Assembly: GCF_000177375.1 (NCBI RefSeq)
Contig: NZ_ADFR01000009.1
Span: forward strand, 62,001 to 126,000
DNA length: 64,000 nt
Source of the DNA: Bulleidia extructa W1219
Lineage (GTDB): Bacteria > Bacillota_I > Bacilli_A > Erysipelotrichales > Erysipelotrichaceae
Direction: 5' to 3'
Part shown: positions 44,750-53,443 of the stretch, one piece after another
How positions within the stretch are numbered: the first letter of the stretch is position 1
Layout of the letters: every line of letters begins with the position of its first letter
Notes under the pieces: model-generated
Seen by the model: the letters and a program-made list of their open reading frames with translations, nothing else
Databases searched by the model: none
Told to the model about the DNA's origin: nothing
Made by a program: the position numbers and the translations under genes

Positions 44750-45619
44750 TTATGCAGCATGGTGGCAATATACACCAGCAAGCTTGTTTTCATACACATC
44801 AACTAAGCCATATTTGCGGTATCCGAAGATGTAACCGTCTGCCGTTTGGTTTTGTTCAGGTGTAACAATCTTTGGTGCAATGTGCTTGTTGTACTTTAAG
44901 ATTGCAGACTTTTCAACAATCATGAAGTTGATTTCCTTACCGGCTGTGTTCTTTCTGAAACCACCCGCTTCTTCTCCACCAGTCTTCCCATCAAGTAAAT
45001 CAATTGTTGTGTAGAAACGAGCTTGTGGAACTTCTACAACCTTTGAGAACTTGTTTAGAACAGCCTTAGACTTTGTTGTGTCTAGATCATCAATCAAGCC
45101 CTTTAATGTAGGCGTGATGTAAAGGATACGGCTTTCTGTTGGAACCTGGTCTTCATCCATCTTTGTAGATGCTGTACGTAACGCCTTAACCACAGCTTCA
45201 CCAGTAGCTAATGCACCAGTTGCACTTGAAACGCCTGTCTTACCTGCTAACTTGGCAAAAGTAAATGCATCTCCTTCAGGAGCTACCCTTGTACGTGTGA
45301 ACTCTCCCATAATCTTTGGAGCAATCACATTCATTGTTTCTTCTTCATCCATGTTGTCTACATTGAATGCACGACCACGCTCATAGTTGAACTTAACAGT
45401 TTCATACTTGAACTTAACATTGCCCTTTGTATAGCCTTCGTTACGGTCATACTTTCCTAAACCATCCATCTCTAACTTAGGAATAACGATTTCATTCGCA
45501 TTTGCTCCTTCTTTAGCTAGTTCTGGATCAGATTCTAGATCGGCTGTTAATGATGCGAGTGCATAAACCTGATCTAAGAGTGGTACATACTTCTTTGCAT
45601 ATTCGATTGTATTTGGCAT
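44750..45619 (-). CDS. Major capsid protein
   Basis: A 289-residue HK97-fold-type capsid protein: MPNTIEYAKKYVPLLDQVYA, FNVDNMDEEETMNVIAPKIM, then a central ILYITPTLKGLIDDLD and C-terminal FGYRKYGLVDVYENKLAGVY. It sits between scaffold and connector genes. Confidence 0.92.
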   Translation of the reverse strand: MPNTIEYAKKYVPLLDQVYALASLTADLESDPELAKEGANANEIVIPKLEMDGLGKYDRNEGYTKGNVKFKYETVKFNYERGRAFNVDNMDEEETMNVIAPKIMGEFTRTRVAPEGDAFTFAKLAGKTGVSSATGALATGEAVVKALRTASTKMDEDQVPTESRILYITPTLKGLIDDLDTTKSKAVLNKFSKVVEVPQARFYTTIDLLDGKTGGEEAGGFRKNTAGKEINFMIVEKSAILKYNKHIAPKIVTPEQNQTADGYIFGYRKYGLVDVYENKLAGVYCHHAA

Positions 45620-45631
45620 TTAATATTCCTC

Positions 45632-46273
45632 CTATTTTTTAACACCAAAATTTTTGGCAAGGACATCATCCAGTGATGCCTTTGAATTGGAGCCATCTGC
45701 TCCGATTTTTGTGAAACCCTGTACTGTCGCTCCTACCTGTGCTTTGAAATCAGGGAATGCCTTCACAACTTCTTCGATAGCAGCTTTAACACTGTCTTCA
45801 ACAATTTCCCCTTTATCGTTTAACAACTTGGAACGATCAATAAGTTTTGCTAAGAAAGGTAATTTTTCAGCGCTAACACCTTCAGCAAATTCTGAAATCT
45901 TCTTATCGATTTCGATATTTTGAATCTGCAGCTTTAAGCGCTTATTTTCTGCAAGCATATCTGCTTGTTCCTTTTCTTTAGACTGCTTGTCTGCTTCTTT
46001 CTTATCTTTGAACTCTTTGATTGCCTTATCCATTTCAATAGCAGATACTCCTTGCTCTTTTAGATATCCTTTCAAGGCAGCATATTGAGCTTGTGATCCA
46101 CGTTTGTCTAAAACATCAGCAATCTTGTCGTAGTCGATAGAAACGCTTGAATTTGCCCCTTGCGCGCTAGGTGAAGCACCATTGTTGTTATTTCCATCTC
46201 CTGTGTTTGGTTGTGCTCCATCATCAGCAAAATACTGAATCTGAAGCGGATACTTTAAAAAAACTTGTTCCAT
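45632..46273 (-). CDS. Scaffold protein (DUF4355-like)
   Basis: About 213 residues from MEQVFLKYPLQIQYFADDGA, behind CAGGAGG; ten upstream codons are probably untranslated. A disordered Asn/Gly/Ser N-terminus, a Lys/Glu coiled coil (about 70-130) and a short C-terminal domain are typical of capsid scaffolds. Confidence 0.85.
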   Translation of the reverse strand: MEQVFLKYPLQIQYFADDGAQPNTGDGNNNNGASPSAQGANSSVSIDYDKIADVLDKRGSQAQYAALKGYLKEQGVSAIEMDKAIKEFKDKKEADKQSKEKEQADMLAENKRLKLQIQNIEIDKKISEFAEGVSAEKLPFLAKLIDRSKLLNDKGEIVEDSVKAAIEEVVKAFPDFKAQVGATVQGFTKIGADGSNSKASLDDVLAKNFGVKK

Positions 46274-46356
46274 AGTTTCCTCCTGTTTTTGGGTGTCTCC
46301 CATAAAAAAACACGCACCTTTTTTAATGGCTTGTCGTGATTGGCCATAAAAAACAA

Positions 46357-46557
46357 TTACCTAAACCATCCGCCAGTAGTTGCTTTAACTTCTGTATTTG
46401 TTTCATTAGTGGCTGGTGAACTTTCCTCTAGTTTATTAGCCACACCGAATGCAATTAAAGTATTTGCCCGTTCTTCATCACATTCAATTTCTTTTCCGGC
46501 TTCAATGGTTTCATCTAGCAACCTATCAAAGTAGGATTGAATACATTCGACTTTCAT
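46357..46557 (-). CDS. Small phage protein, 66 aa
   Basis: From MKVECIQSYFDRLLDETIEA behind AAAGGAGAAAGGG. Family members with a similar YFDxLLxxTxxxGxxIECDEERA pattern occur near phage portal or scaffold genes. Function unknown. Confidence 0.65.
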   Translation of the reverse strand: MKVECIQSYFDRLLDETIEAGKEIECDEERANTLIAFGVANKLEESSPATNETNTEVKATTGGWFR

Positions 46558-46644
46558 TCCCTTTCTCCTTTCATTAACTAAAAAAGCACTCTTAACAGGG
46601 TGCTTGACTAATAGACACAAAGTGATATATTGATGGCGAAGAAG

Positions 46645-46702
46645 CTAATCGCCGTACACTTAACGCGTTGCGTTCGTACAGAGGGTTAGCTTTTTTTATA
46701 CA
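46645..46702. other. Structured hairpin in the 46.56-46.77 kb gap
   Basis: Three nested pairings occur: AAGCTAA/TTAGCTT (outer), GTAC/GTAC (middle) and AACGC/GCGTT with a 3-base loop (inner). T7 follows on the plus strand, so it reads as a rightward terminator although no rightward gene is nearby. On the minus strand it would be a structured part of the late mRNA. Confidence 0.55.
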
Positions 46703-46769
46703 CTTTTACAACGCAATTATAGTTTTTACAAAATTTGTGTTTTTTTGGATGAAAAATATAGTGTTTTTC

Positions 46770-47078
46770 TTAAAAAACATCCACTAGCTCGCCTTTTTTT
46801 ATCGCTTCAATAAAACTCTGATAATGATCAGTTTCTATCGCTTTTTGTAATCGCTCATTGACTAATGGCAATAAATCACTTGTAAAAGGCTCATTAAAAT
46901 CATCATGTTGATAAAACGTTTCTAGATGATTACTTAAGTCAACCCATATATCTGCACTTGATGAAGGATATGCCGTAGTCAAAACACATGCATATTTTGC
47001 GAATGCTTCATCGCCTTCAATCTCGCATACAACTGCGCGACCATTATAGCCCAGTATTTTTTTACAGCTTATCAACAT
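46770..47078 (-). CDS. Small acidic protein, candidate immunity partner of the MuF toxin
   Basis: About 102 residues from MLISCKKILGYNGRAVVCEI, behind AAAGGTGGCGG. Soluble and acidic. It overlaps the end of the MuF-type gene by 17 bases and lies directly downstream in the same operon, the usual place of immunity genes for polymorphic toxins. No family is recognised; the immunity role is inferred only from context, size and charge. Confidence 0.55.
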   Translation of the reverse strand: MLISCKKILGYNGRAVVCEIEGDEAFAKYACVLTTAYPSSSADIWVDLSNHLETFYQHDDFNEPFTSDLLPLVNERLQKAIETDHYQSFIEAIKKGELVDVF

Positions 47079-48906
47079 TACCGCCACCTTTCTCTACATA
47101 TATTGTAATACCTTTTTTCTTTAATTTACCAATAGTTTCTTGGGGTACGCTAACGTCTTTTCTTATAAATATAGATTCCACTTTATCAATCCCTACCTTG
47201 CCATGATACTGTAATTCAAAATACCTCGCTTGCATATTATGGGAACTTTTCTGATACTCTTTAATAATCTTATGTGGATTATCTAAAGTTTCTTCAGAAT
47301 AATGATTTAGCACTTCATACATTTCATTGGTTGCTCGTGGGTCAACCCCTGCAACTGATATACCATTTTTACAAGATCCAGCATGTATCTTACTAGCACT
47401 ACCATAGCCCAAGCTATCCTGATCAGTATATGTAACATTGCTTCCCATTTTATCTTTATTAAATCTAACAATAATGCCGCCATATTGATCAACACGTGCA
47501 GTGTTTGCGTCTTCCAAAAAATCTCTACATCCTAAATAACCATATTTTTCATATTCGTTTTTCTTAATTTTTTCTTCATACCCAAATAAATTCTTTGAAG
47601 TTTCATTTCTGAATTTTAATATGTTTTTCGGATATTTCCCGACTTCTTGAGCATTCTTAAACCCTTCATCAACAATTTTATCTAATGATTCAGGACTTAC
47701 CGCCATGTGTAATTCGCAATTACTGAACAGCTTTTCTAGTTTCGTTTCAATAATCTGTATCTTTTCTTGTGATATATTTGAATATTTTTCTTTTATCCAT
47801 CTTTTCTCATCTTTAACAAAATTGGAAAGTGTCTTTGGAATGTCTTTTAATTTTTCGATATTTTTCTCATACAACTCTCTTCTCTCATTCTTGATTTCTG
47901 CATACTGTTCCGCTTGCTTCAGGTATGCTTCATCTAAATCAACCAGCTTTCGCTCTTTGTTCGCGTGCTCCTGTATCTTATTCTCGTCAAAAGAGCCAAT
48001 CTGTAGGCGTCTTTCTCTTTGAATTTGATGTTGGAGGTAGTGGTGCTCTTGTGTTCCTGGTGGGTTCTCATAGGACACTTGACCTGATGGTGTTCTTAAG
48101 TCGTCGTCGTCTTCGTCATCGGCCTCAGGGAAGTAGGTACTTAATTGATGTTTACAGTTGGGGTGAAATAGTCCACCGTGTATAGCCTCACTTAATAAAG
48201 GAAGTTTCAATTGCTTAGCTTCGTCCGCTGTACCACCACTATATACATCATCAACATAGACTCTGCCCTGCCACGGTAGACAGGTCTTAGAACACATTCC
48301 ATACTTCGATACCTTGACGGTATGTATTCCCATCTCCTGGCGTCTTGCACCATCTGCATATAGAGCCACTCGCTTATTAGCCGTTCTTAGCGACATCTCG
48401 GCATAGGTGGCTATGTTAACCCGACGGCCACCTTTATAGACCACACAGTTAATGCCTTTCGTCAAAAAGTCATCACTAGCCATGTCTATTGCCTGTTTAA
48501 GCGACCCAGCACCACTGGCCATATAAACCTGAGCGTTGTATATGACCTTACGATAGGCGTCGTTAGTCGTCCGTAACATGGCCGTTTCAGCTTTAACGAG
48601 GTCGTGCGTGGAGGCCTTAATTAAAGCCCGCATTCTGTCATGGTTGACACCGAAAAAGTTAGTCTCTCGTTGACTTAGCAGGGTGTTCAAGAAATTCTCA
48701 TTGATGGCTTGGAAACGGCTTGAAAAAAGCTTGGGGTTCTTCTTTTTGAAGTCCTCAAGCCCTTTTAATTGCTCCGCTTGCCATCTTGACCAAGTAAAGC
48801 CCGTCTCTTTTTCTTCAAGGTTGTGCTTCTCCCAGTTCCGCTTCATCGACCCGATAAGCTCTAGCTCTATGCGTCGAAGCGCCTCGGCTATATCGTACTC
48901 AGCCAT
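47062..48906 (-). CDS. MuF-type minor head protein with C-terminal toxin-like domain
   Basis: A 614-residue protein. Residues 1-260 are a phage minor capsid 2/MuF-type head protein (LRTTNDAYRKVIYNAQVY, CLPWQGRVYV, HPNCKH near 248). An acidic linker and coiled coil follow (260-395). Residues about 395-605 form a separate domain (CELHMAVSPESLDKIV, FRNETSKNLFGYE, YGGIIVRFNKDK, TYTDQDSLG, ARYFELQYHGKVGID) resembling DUF3626-type domains of predicted toxins. Ordinary MuF proteins end near 300, so this is a fusion. It follows the portal gene and its start overlaps the portal stop. Confidence 0.8.
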   Translation of the reverse strand: MAEYDIAEALRRIELELIGSMKRNWEKHNLEEKETGFTWSRWQAEQLKGLEDFKKKNPKLFSSRFQAINENFLNTLLSQRETNFFGVNHDRMRALIKASTHDLVKAETAMLRTTNDAYRKVIYNAQVYMASGAGSLKQAIDMASDDFLTKGINCVVYKGGRRVNIATYAEMSLRTANKRVALYADGARRQEMGIHTVKVSKYGMCSKTCLPWQGRVYVDDVYSGGTADEAKQLKLPLLSEAIHGGLFHPNCKHQLSTYFPEADDEDDDDLRTPSGQVSYENPPGTQEHHYLQHQIQRERRLQIGSFDENKIQEHANKERKLVDLDEAYLKQAEQYAEIKNERRELYEKNIEKLKDIPKTLSNFVKDEKRWIKEKYSNISQEKIQIIETKLEKLFSNCELHMAVSPESLDKIVDEGFKNAQEVGKYPKNILKFRNETSKNLFGYEEKIKKNEYEKYGYLGCRDFLEDANTARVDQYGGIIVRFNKDKMGSNVTYTDQDSLGYGSASKIHAGSCKNGISVAGVDPRATNEMYEVLNHYSEETLDNPHKIIKEYQKSSHNMQARYFELQYHGKVGIDKVESIFIRKDVSVPQETIGKLKKKGITIYVEKGGGNVDKL

Positions 48907-50432
48907 TAGCTAAAGCCCATCCCGCTTCCTATGTCTGTTGGCACGTTTGGCTCAGGCAGATCAACCGCTCCGCTCTCTTCAGCAATACGTTGTGCTTCTT
49001 CATCTTTCCAAGCATCTTCTTTAGATTCGCCATACATCTCGTCTAGCGCGGTTCTAATTGACATTACTCCGCCTTGCTTAGCTTTAGTGACAGTTTCGAC
49101 AACAGCCTCAAACGATGGATTTGCATACTCACCGAAATCAACATTCACGTCGATGTCAAGCAATTGTGACAATCCCTTATTTGTCATACCATCTTTCGTC
49201 ATAAGCACACTTGTAATTAGCTTAGGAACCATCTCTGTAAAGGCCTCAATGATCGCATTTCTTGTATACAGAGTTGTTTTCTCTTTTTCTCTCTGTGCTT
49301 CGGCATTCTCTAACTTCTTTGTATCAATGCCTAATGTTGACGGGCTAATCAAGCCTTGTAGGCATAGATCCAAATAAGTAATGTAGCTCTGCAGATAGTT
49401 CTCTGTTGGGATTGAAGGCTGTACAACGCTGATTTGCTGTTTTGCATCCTCACCAATAGCGTTTCCTGTTTTTATAAAGCGATCATCAAAGTCATTTGGT
49501 AGAAGGTCCATTCCATTAGCGCCTTTAGGCACTAACGAATCAGGGATATACTTTGTCGCACGCCCTGCTCTAACTGCATCTGCCCATTGCGAAACAACCT
49601 CATCAAGCGCATCGTATGAATCCTTTTTCTTATCAAAAATTGATTCACCTCGACCTTTGTACATGGTTGATTCAAAGATAGAAAAAGGGATTGCCATCAT
49701 AAAGCTTCCCTTTGTTTTTGTTTCCTCATCATATCCGCCAAACTGCACATCTACTAGGTCCTTTGTTTCTTCTAGCTCATAAAGGTCCGTCTTACCCAAA
49801 CTATATCCATTGATATGAAATAGCTCATACTTAACATAGCCATACCCGTAGCGTTCCTTTAGTAAGTACTTACGTGTTGTGCCTTCTTGAATCTTAACAG
49901 TCTTAAAAACAATCTCCACTAATCTTCCACGCTTGTGGATTAAATCAATCTTGTCTCCTGGATAAAACTCAATGATTGGCTCATTTGAAATGTCGCTATC
50001 GACTGAAATTTTGAAAGCGCCATCGCCAACAAACAAAGTTTCTTTAATCGCTTGTTTGAATAATTTCTTCAGATTGTTATCATCTGCAATCTTCTGCCAT
50101 TCGTCATTACGCTTATTGACTTCGATTTTATTCAAATCACGAATAACAATATCCGTTAGCACTCTTACCGTTAATCCTGGCAAGCCTGTATGAATCTTGT
50201 GAATAGGTGTAGACGGCGTTGCTCCCCAGAATGTTGCATTCTTATTACCAGCGCCCTTTATTTGCTTATAGAGCGCCGATAATTCTGCTGGCTGACCACG
50301 CATCCATACTCGGTTGATTCCTGCGTTAAATTCATAATCATAAGCTTCATCAATCGTTACTCCTTCTCGATCAGCAGGTTTTATTTCAAGCCATGATTGA
50401 ATAGCTTGCTTGATGTTCATTCCAATACCCAT
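48906..50432 (-). CDS. Phage portal protein (SPP1-like)
   Basis: A 508-residue protein forming the dodecameric ring at the capsid vertex. It has RVWMRGQPAELSALYKQIKG near the N-terminus, DGAFKISVDSDISNEPIIEF, and the C-terminal PSTLGIDTKKLENAEAQREK, which is typical of phage_prot_Gp6-like portals. Confidence 0.92.
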   Translation of the reverse strand: MGIGMNIKQAIQSWLEIKPADREGVTIDEAYDYEFNAGINRVWMRGQPAELSALYKQIKGAGNKNATFWGATPSTPIHKIHTGLPGLTVRVLTDIVIRDLNKIEVNKRNDEWQKIADDNNLKKLFKQAIKETLFVGDGAFKISVDSDISNEPIIEFYPGDKIDLIHKRGRLVEIVFKTVKIQEGTTRKYLLKERYGYGYVKYELFHINGYSLGKTDLYELEETKDLVDVQFGGYDEETKTKGSFMMAIPFSIFESTMYKGRGESIFDKKKDSYDALDEVVSQWADAVRAGRATKYIPDSLVPKGANGMDLLPNDFDDRFIKTGNAIGEDAKQQISVVQPSIPTENYLQSYITYLDLCLQGLISPSTLGIDTKKLENAEAQREKEKTTLYTRNAIIEAFTEMVPKLITSVLMTKDGMTNKGLSQLLDIDVNVDFGEYANPSFEAVVETVTKAKQGGVMSIRTALDEMYGESKEDAWKDEEAQRIAEESGAVDLPEPNVPTDIGSGMGFS

Positions 50433-50435
50433 TGG

Positions 50436-51803
50436 TTACTTTCCTCCAATTCCTATTTCTCTCTTAAATGGCAACCATGCATACTGATTTGCATTAATCG
50501 TGTGATCGTTACCATCTTCAGGTTCATATTTGTTTTCCTTCCAGCTGTAGACTTCCATTTCGTGGATGTGATTCTTGCAGTGGTCTAATACCAGGTAATC
50601 ACCTTTAGCAATCCATCCTAGCTGCAAGTTGATGCGGTCGATAATCTTTGTTTTCTTGTAGGCTGGTATCACCTCGTAGATGCTACCGTTCAAGCGTTTG
50701 CATTTCTGCCATTCTGTGAAGGTCGCTTGATCAGCCGAATCCAAGAACATGTACTTTGCATATCCCCACTTCTCTCGATTTCTTTCCGCAAAGTCAACTA
50801 ATCTTTGTACTGTGTCGCTTGGAGCAATCGGAATCTGCAGATCTGCATTGTTGTAAACTTCTTCATCAAGCGTTATCAGTTTACCGTTAAACGTTATTCC
50901 CTGAAACAGCATGGCGATCGTATCAGGTGACTTTTGTGAGTAGGCTGTATCGATGCCTACCGTGAAAACCTTAAAGGCCTTCCTGAACTTGTCTTTGCCG
51001 CCTATTTGAGCGATTAGTTGCTCGTACGTGATAACATTCGTCTTGCGCTCAAAGTTGCTAAAAACGAGCCCTGTGGCCCTTCCACGAAGCCCCTTGATCT
51101 TATTCTTCCAGAGTTTAGTGCCTACTGGTACAGATTCAATAATCTGAGTTTTCTTTTCTTCAGATAATCCATAGTTGTCATCAAAGTTAAAAAACCAGTG
51201 TATCCAGTTTGGATGCTCCGGCTCGTTTAAATCATTTAGAATCTCTTGTGGTGTTTCTTTTGTCCATTTCTGAATGGGACGGCAACGATTGATGTACTCT
51301 TTGTATACAGGGAGTGATGGGTCATCAGGGTTCAATGTCATCATGGTATAGTCTGCACGCATAATAGACTCGCGCACAAATTCCATGTTTGCTGTGTTTA
51401 CCTCGTCAATAAGTAGGCATCCATACTGGCCACCTAACGCATCTTTCCACTTCTCTTTGGTAGAATAGCCAACTATAAAGACAATCTTATCTCCAGTTGT
51501 GGCGTGCACGATTAAGTGTGGCATCTTGTATTCTTTTGATCCGTTGCCTTTGTACTCTACAAGATCGCCAAAGTCATCTAAAATCCCTAGGTCTTTATTA
51601 ATCAGGTTCTTTTCTACCGTACCTGTATCATCACCTGCGATGATGTGAATCTTCTTAGGGGATTGCCAAACTTTCAAGATAAACTTGTAGACCCCGACGG
51701 TTGTCTTGCCTGCAGCAGTTGAGCCTTCAAGTGCTTCCAGTTCTGCATCATGCTTTAGAAATGCTTTGAACTTAGGTGATAGAATTAATCGCAAATCGCT
51801 CAT
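50436..51803 (-). CDS. terL: Terminase large subunit
   Basis: This 455-residue packaging motor has Walker A EGSTAAGKTTVGVYKF at about 26-41, Walker B GCLLIDEVNTAN, and a C-terminal nuclease domain with Asp in GIDTAYSQKSPD and FLDSADQATF. PBSX-type terminase; overlaps terS by 4 bases. Confidence 0.95.
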   Translation of the reverse strand: MSDLRLILSPKFKAFLKHDAELEALEGSTAAGKTTVGVYKFILKVWQSPKKIHIIAGDDTGTVEKNLINKDLGILDDFGDLVEYKGNGSKEYKMPHLIVHATTGDKIVFIVGYSTKEKWKDALGGQYGCLLIDEVNTANMEFVRESIMRADYTMMTLNPDDPSLPVYKEYINRCRPIQKWTKETPQEILNDLNEPEHPNWIHWFFNFDDNYGLSEEKKTQIIESVPVGTKLWKNKIKGLRGRATGLVFSNFERKTNVITYEQLIAQIGGKDKFRKAFKVFTVGIDTAYSQKSPDTIAMLFQGITFNGKLITLDEEVYNNADLQIPIAPSDTVQRLVDFAERNREKWGYAKYMFLDSADQATFTEWQKCKRLNGSIYEVIPAYKKTKIIDRINLQLGWIAKGDYLVLDHCKNHIHEMEVYSWKENKYEPEDGNDHTINANQYAWLPFKREIGIGGK

Positions 51804-52216
51804 TCTTCATCAGCAACCTTCAATTGTTCGATTACATCATCAACCTTAGACTGCTTTGTTTCTAAAGAGCCTGATAGGTCAACCTTGCTGACGTATTCGC
51901 CATCCATCTTGTTATCGACATCAATAGCCTTGATACGCTCGTTTGGACTAATACTCTCATCTTCGGCCAGCCTTTTAAGAATTTCCTTCTTACGTTCGCG
52001 AGTCAATCCTGCCGTTTTTGCATTCTCTTCCTGAAGCTCTACATACCTAGCCCAAACCTCATCATCCCTTAACAGCTTAGATGCCTTGTTATCGACAGTC
52101 TCACTCTTCCATTTAGAAGCTTTAGGGTAAGCCACAAGATAGGCCTTTCGCTGTGACAAACCGCTAATAAGGCCTTGCACGTATTTCTCCTTCCTTGCAT
52201 TTTTTAATACACCCAT
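51800..52216 (-). CDS. terS: Terminase small subunit
   Basis: A 138-residue DNA-recognition subunit with an N-terminal HTH (FVQGLISGLSQRKAYLVAYP-like region: YVQGLISGLSQRKAYLVAYP), KSETVDNKASKLLRDDEV, and a C-terminal oligomerisation helix. It begins the structural operon. Confidence 0.9.
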   Translation of the reverse strand: MGVLKNARKEKYVQGLISGLSQRKAYLVAYPKASKWKSETVDNKASKLLRDDEVWARYVELQEENAKTAGLTRERKKEILKRLAEDESISPNERIKAIDVDNKMDGEYVSKVDLSGSLETKQSKVDDVIEQLKVADEE

Positions 52217-52361
52217 AAACTTACCCCCCTTTCTAAGAACTCAAACTCTCTTGCACAAAACCGAAGCCACCAGCCAGAAAGGACAAAGACATACCAAAAC
52301 AGAGTGAATTAAAGGATAAACTCTTATGAATAAAAGTTACTGGTGACCTCGATTTCATGCA

Positions 52362-52394
52362 AGAAAAAAACCACAAGTGCTCTACTCGTGGTTC
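52362..52394 (-). terminator. Terminator just behind the presumed late promoter
   Basis: The stem AACCACAAGT/ACTCGTGGTT (52369-52378/52384-52393, one mismatch) is followed by T8 on the minus strand. It may end the toxin-antitoxin operon or act as an antitermination point for late genes. Confidence 0.8.
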
Positions 52395-52407
52395 TTGCCC
52401 TATGCCC

Positions 52408-52440
52408 ATTATAACATCAAAATTGGTGGGACATGTCCCA
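52408..52440 (-). promoter_or_regulatory. Candidate activator-dependent late promoter
   Basis: On the minus strand an extended -10 (TGTTATAAT) has, at the -35 position 17 bases upstream, no sigma-A match but the centre of the perfect 14-base palindrome TGGGACATGTCCCA. That layout suggests activation by a protein such as the ArpU/RinA-like regulator encoded at 53.4-53.9 kb. Confidence 0.5.
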
Positions 52441-52443
52441 AAA

Positions 52444-52929
52444 TTAATGTTTCCCGTGATCGTATAATGAAAAATCTAAATCAAACCCCAGTATATGTAA
52501 AACTCTATTACAGTTATGAGATTTATACCCTATCATACGATATTTGTCCGTACAACCAAACCTAAAAACATGAATCTTTCTATCTTTAGCAAAAGATTTA
52601 TTTGTACTTTTCCAATAGTTATCTATTATTTCCGAATTCAAATCACCGTAATCCAATAGTTCAAATCCACCTTTTGTTCTTTTACCTCGGGAACCAAGAT
52701 CTTTCCAATTTGATTGTGAAATAGTTAATATTAAATCCATAAATTCTTCTATTGCCTTACTATTATTTTTCTTTTCACGTTTAAGTGCTTCAAAGGAATA
52801 CTTGTTTTTAGATGTAATGCTTCCAAATTCTAACAGTACATCGTCCTCCCACTGTTTACATCTTTTACCTAAAATAGCAGGATTGGAATTAATTTGATTC
52901 GATTCTTTTGGCCCCCTTAATTTTCCCAT
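52444..52929 (-). CDS. Candidate toxin of the Panacea-type pair
   Basis: A 161-residue basic protein; the C-terminal half (KIHVFRFGCTDKYRMIGYKS, ILGFDLDFSLYDHG) looks like the final beta-strands of a RelE/BrnT-like small toxin fold. It lies 17 bases downstream of the Panacea gene and has no resemblance to structural phage genes. Toxin role is inferred from this pairing. Confidence 0.6.
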   Translation of the reverse strand: MGKLRGPKESNQINSNPAILGKRCKQWEDDVLLEFGSITSKNKYSFEALKREKKNNSKAIEEFMDLILTISQSNWKDLGSRGKRTKGGFELLDYGDLNSEIIDNYWKSTNKSFAKDRKIHVFRFGCTDKYRMIGYKSHNCNRVLHILGFDLDFSLYDHGKH

Positions 52930-52946
52930 AATAAAACAATCCTTGT

Positions 52947-53402
52947 TTATGCAATATAGTGTTCTTTAAAATACTTTTTAATACTATTTTGAGAAATCTC
53001 ACCACTTTGTTGAGTATTTATCCATGGTGTTTCCTGATGTGTCATATTTCTAAGACCCCAAGCAGAATATTTAGCAAAAGTGTTATACACTTCTTCTAGC
53101 AAACTCTCTTCTTCATCATCAAACTCATTAATAAAATCCTCATCAAAAACGATTCCGTTTGCTCTATTAACTTTGTATTCCTGATAAACCGATTCAACAA
53201 CTGGCCCATGTTCCCATGCAACGATTGGCTCATTGAAAAGTGGTCTATCAAAACAAGCTAAAAAACAACCTTGCGCATAATACAAAAGTTTTTGTAATTT
53301 CAAATTTGAAATCAAATCCGCATCGCTTTCACTCATAATCAAACGATTATAATTTAAAAACCATTTAGCAACGTAATTTGCTTTATAACCTTTCTTTTCC
53401 AT
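52947..53402 (-). CDS. Panacea-domain (DUF4065/SocA-like) antitoxin
   Basis: A 151-residue Panacea protein: VAKWFLNYNRLIMSESDADLISN, LKLQKLLYYAQGCFLA, and LFNEPIVAWEHGPVVESVYQ are the family signature. Panacea proteins act as antitoxins for many unrelated toxin folds (PanAT) and often sit in prophages. A short palindrome AACATCTAATGTT (53432-53444) lies in front and may be an operator. Confidence 0.88.
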   Translation of the reverse strand: MEKKGYKANYVAKWFLNYNRLIMSESDADLISNLKLQKLLYYAQGCFLACFDRPLFNEPIVAWEHGPVVESVYQEYKVNRANGIVFDEDFINEFDDEEESLLEEVYNTFAKYSAWGLRNMTHQETPWINTQQSGEISQNSIKKYFKEHYIA

Positions 53403-53443
53403 AATGCCTCCTCCGCTTTCATCTAAATTTTAACATCTAATGT

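Larger units (their letters stand above)
52217..52443. other. Spacer before terS: candidate late control and packaging region
   Basis: It holds the palindrome TGGGACATGTCCCA (52427-52440), an extended -10 TGTTATAAT on the minus strand (52408-52416) and a terminator at 52362-52394. A pac or cos site would be expected near here but is not recognised. Confidence 0.5.

Noticed and set aside
47307-47495. Overlapping minus-strand ORF inside the MuF-type gene
   Set aside because: It is in a different frame within the toxin-like domain, with no start signals; an out-of-frame shadow is the simpler reading.
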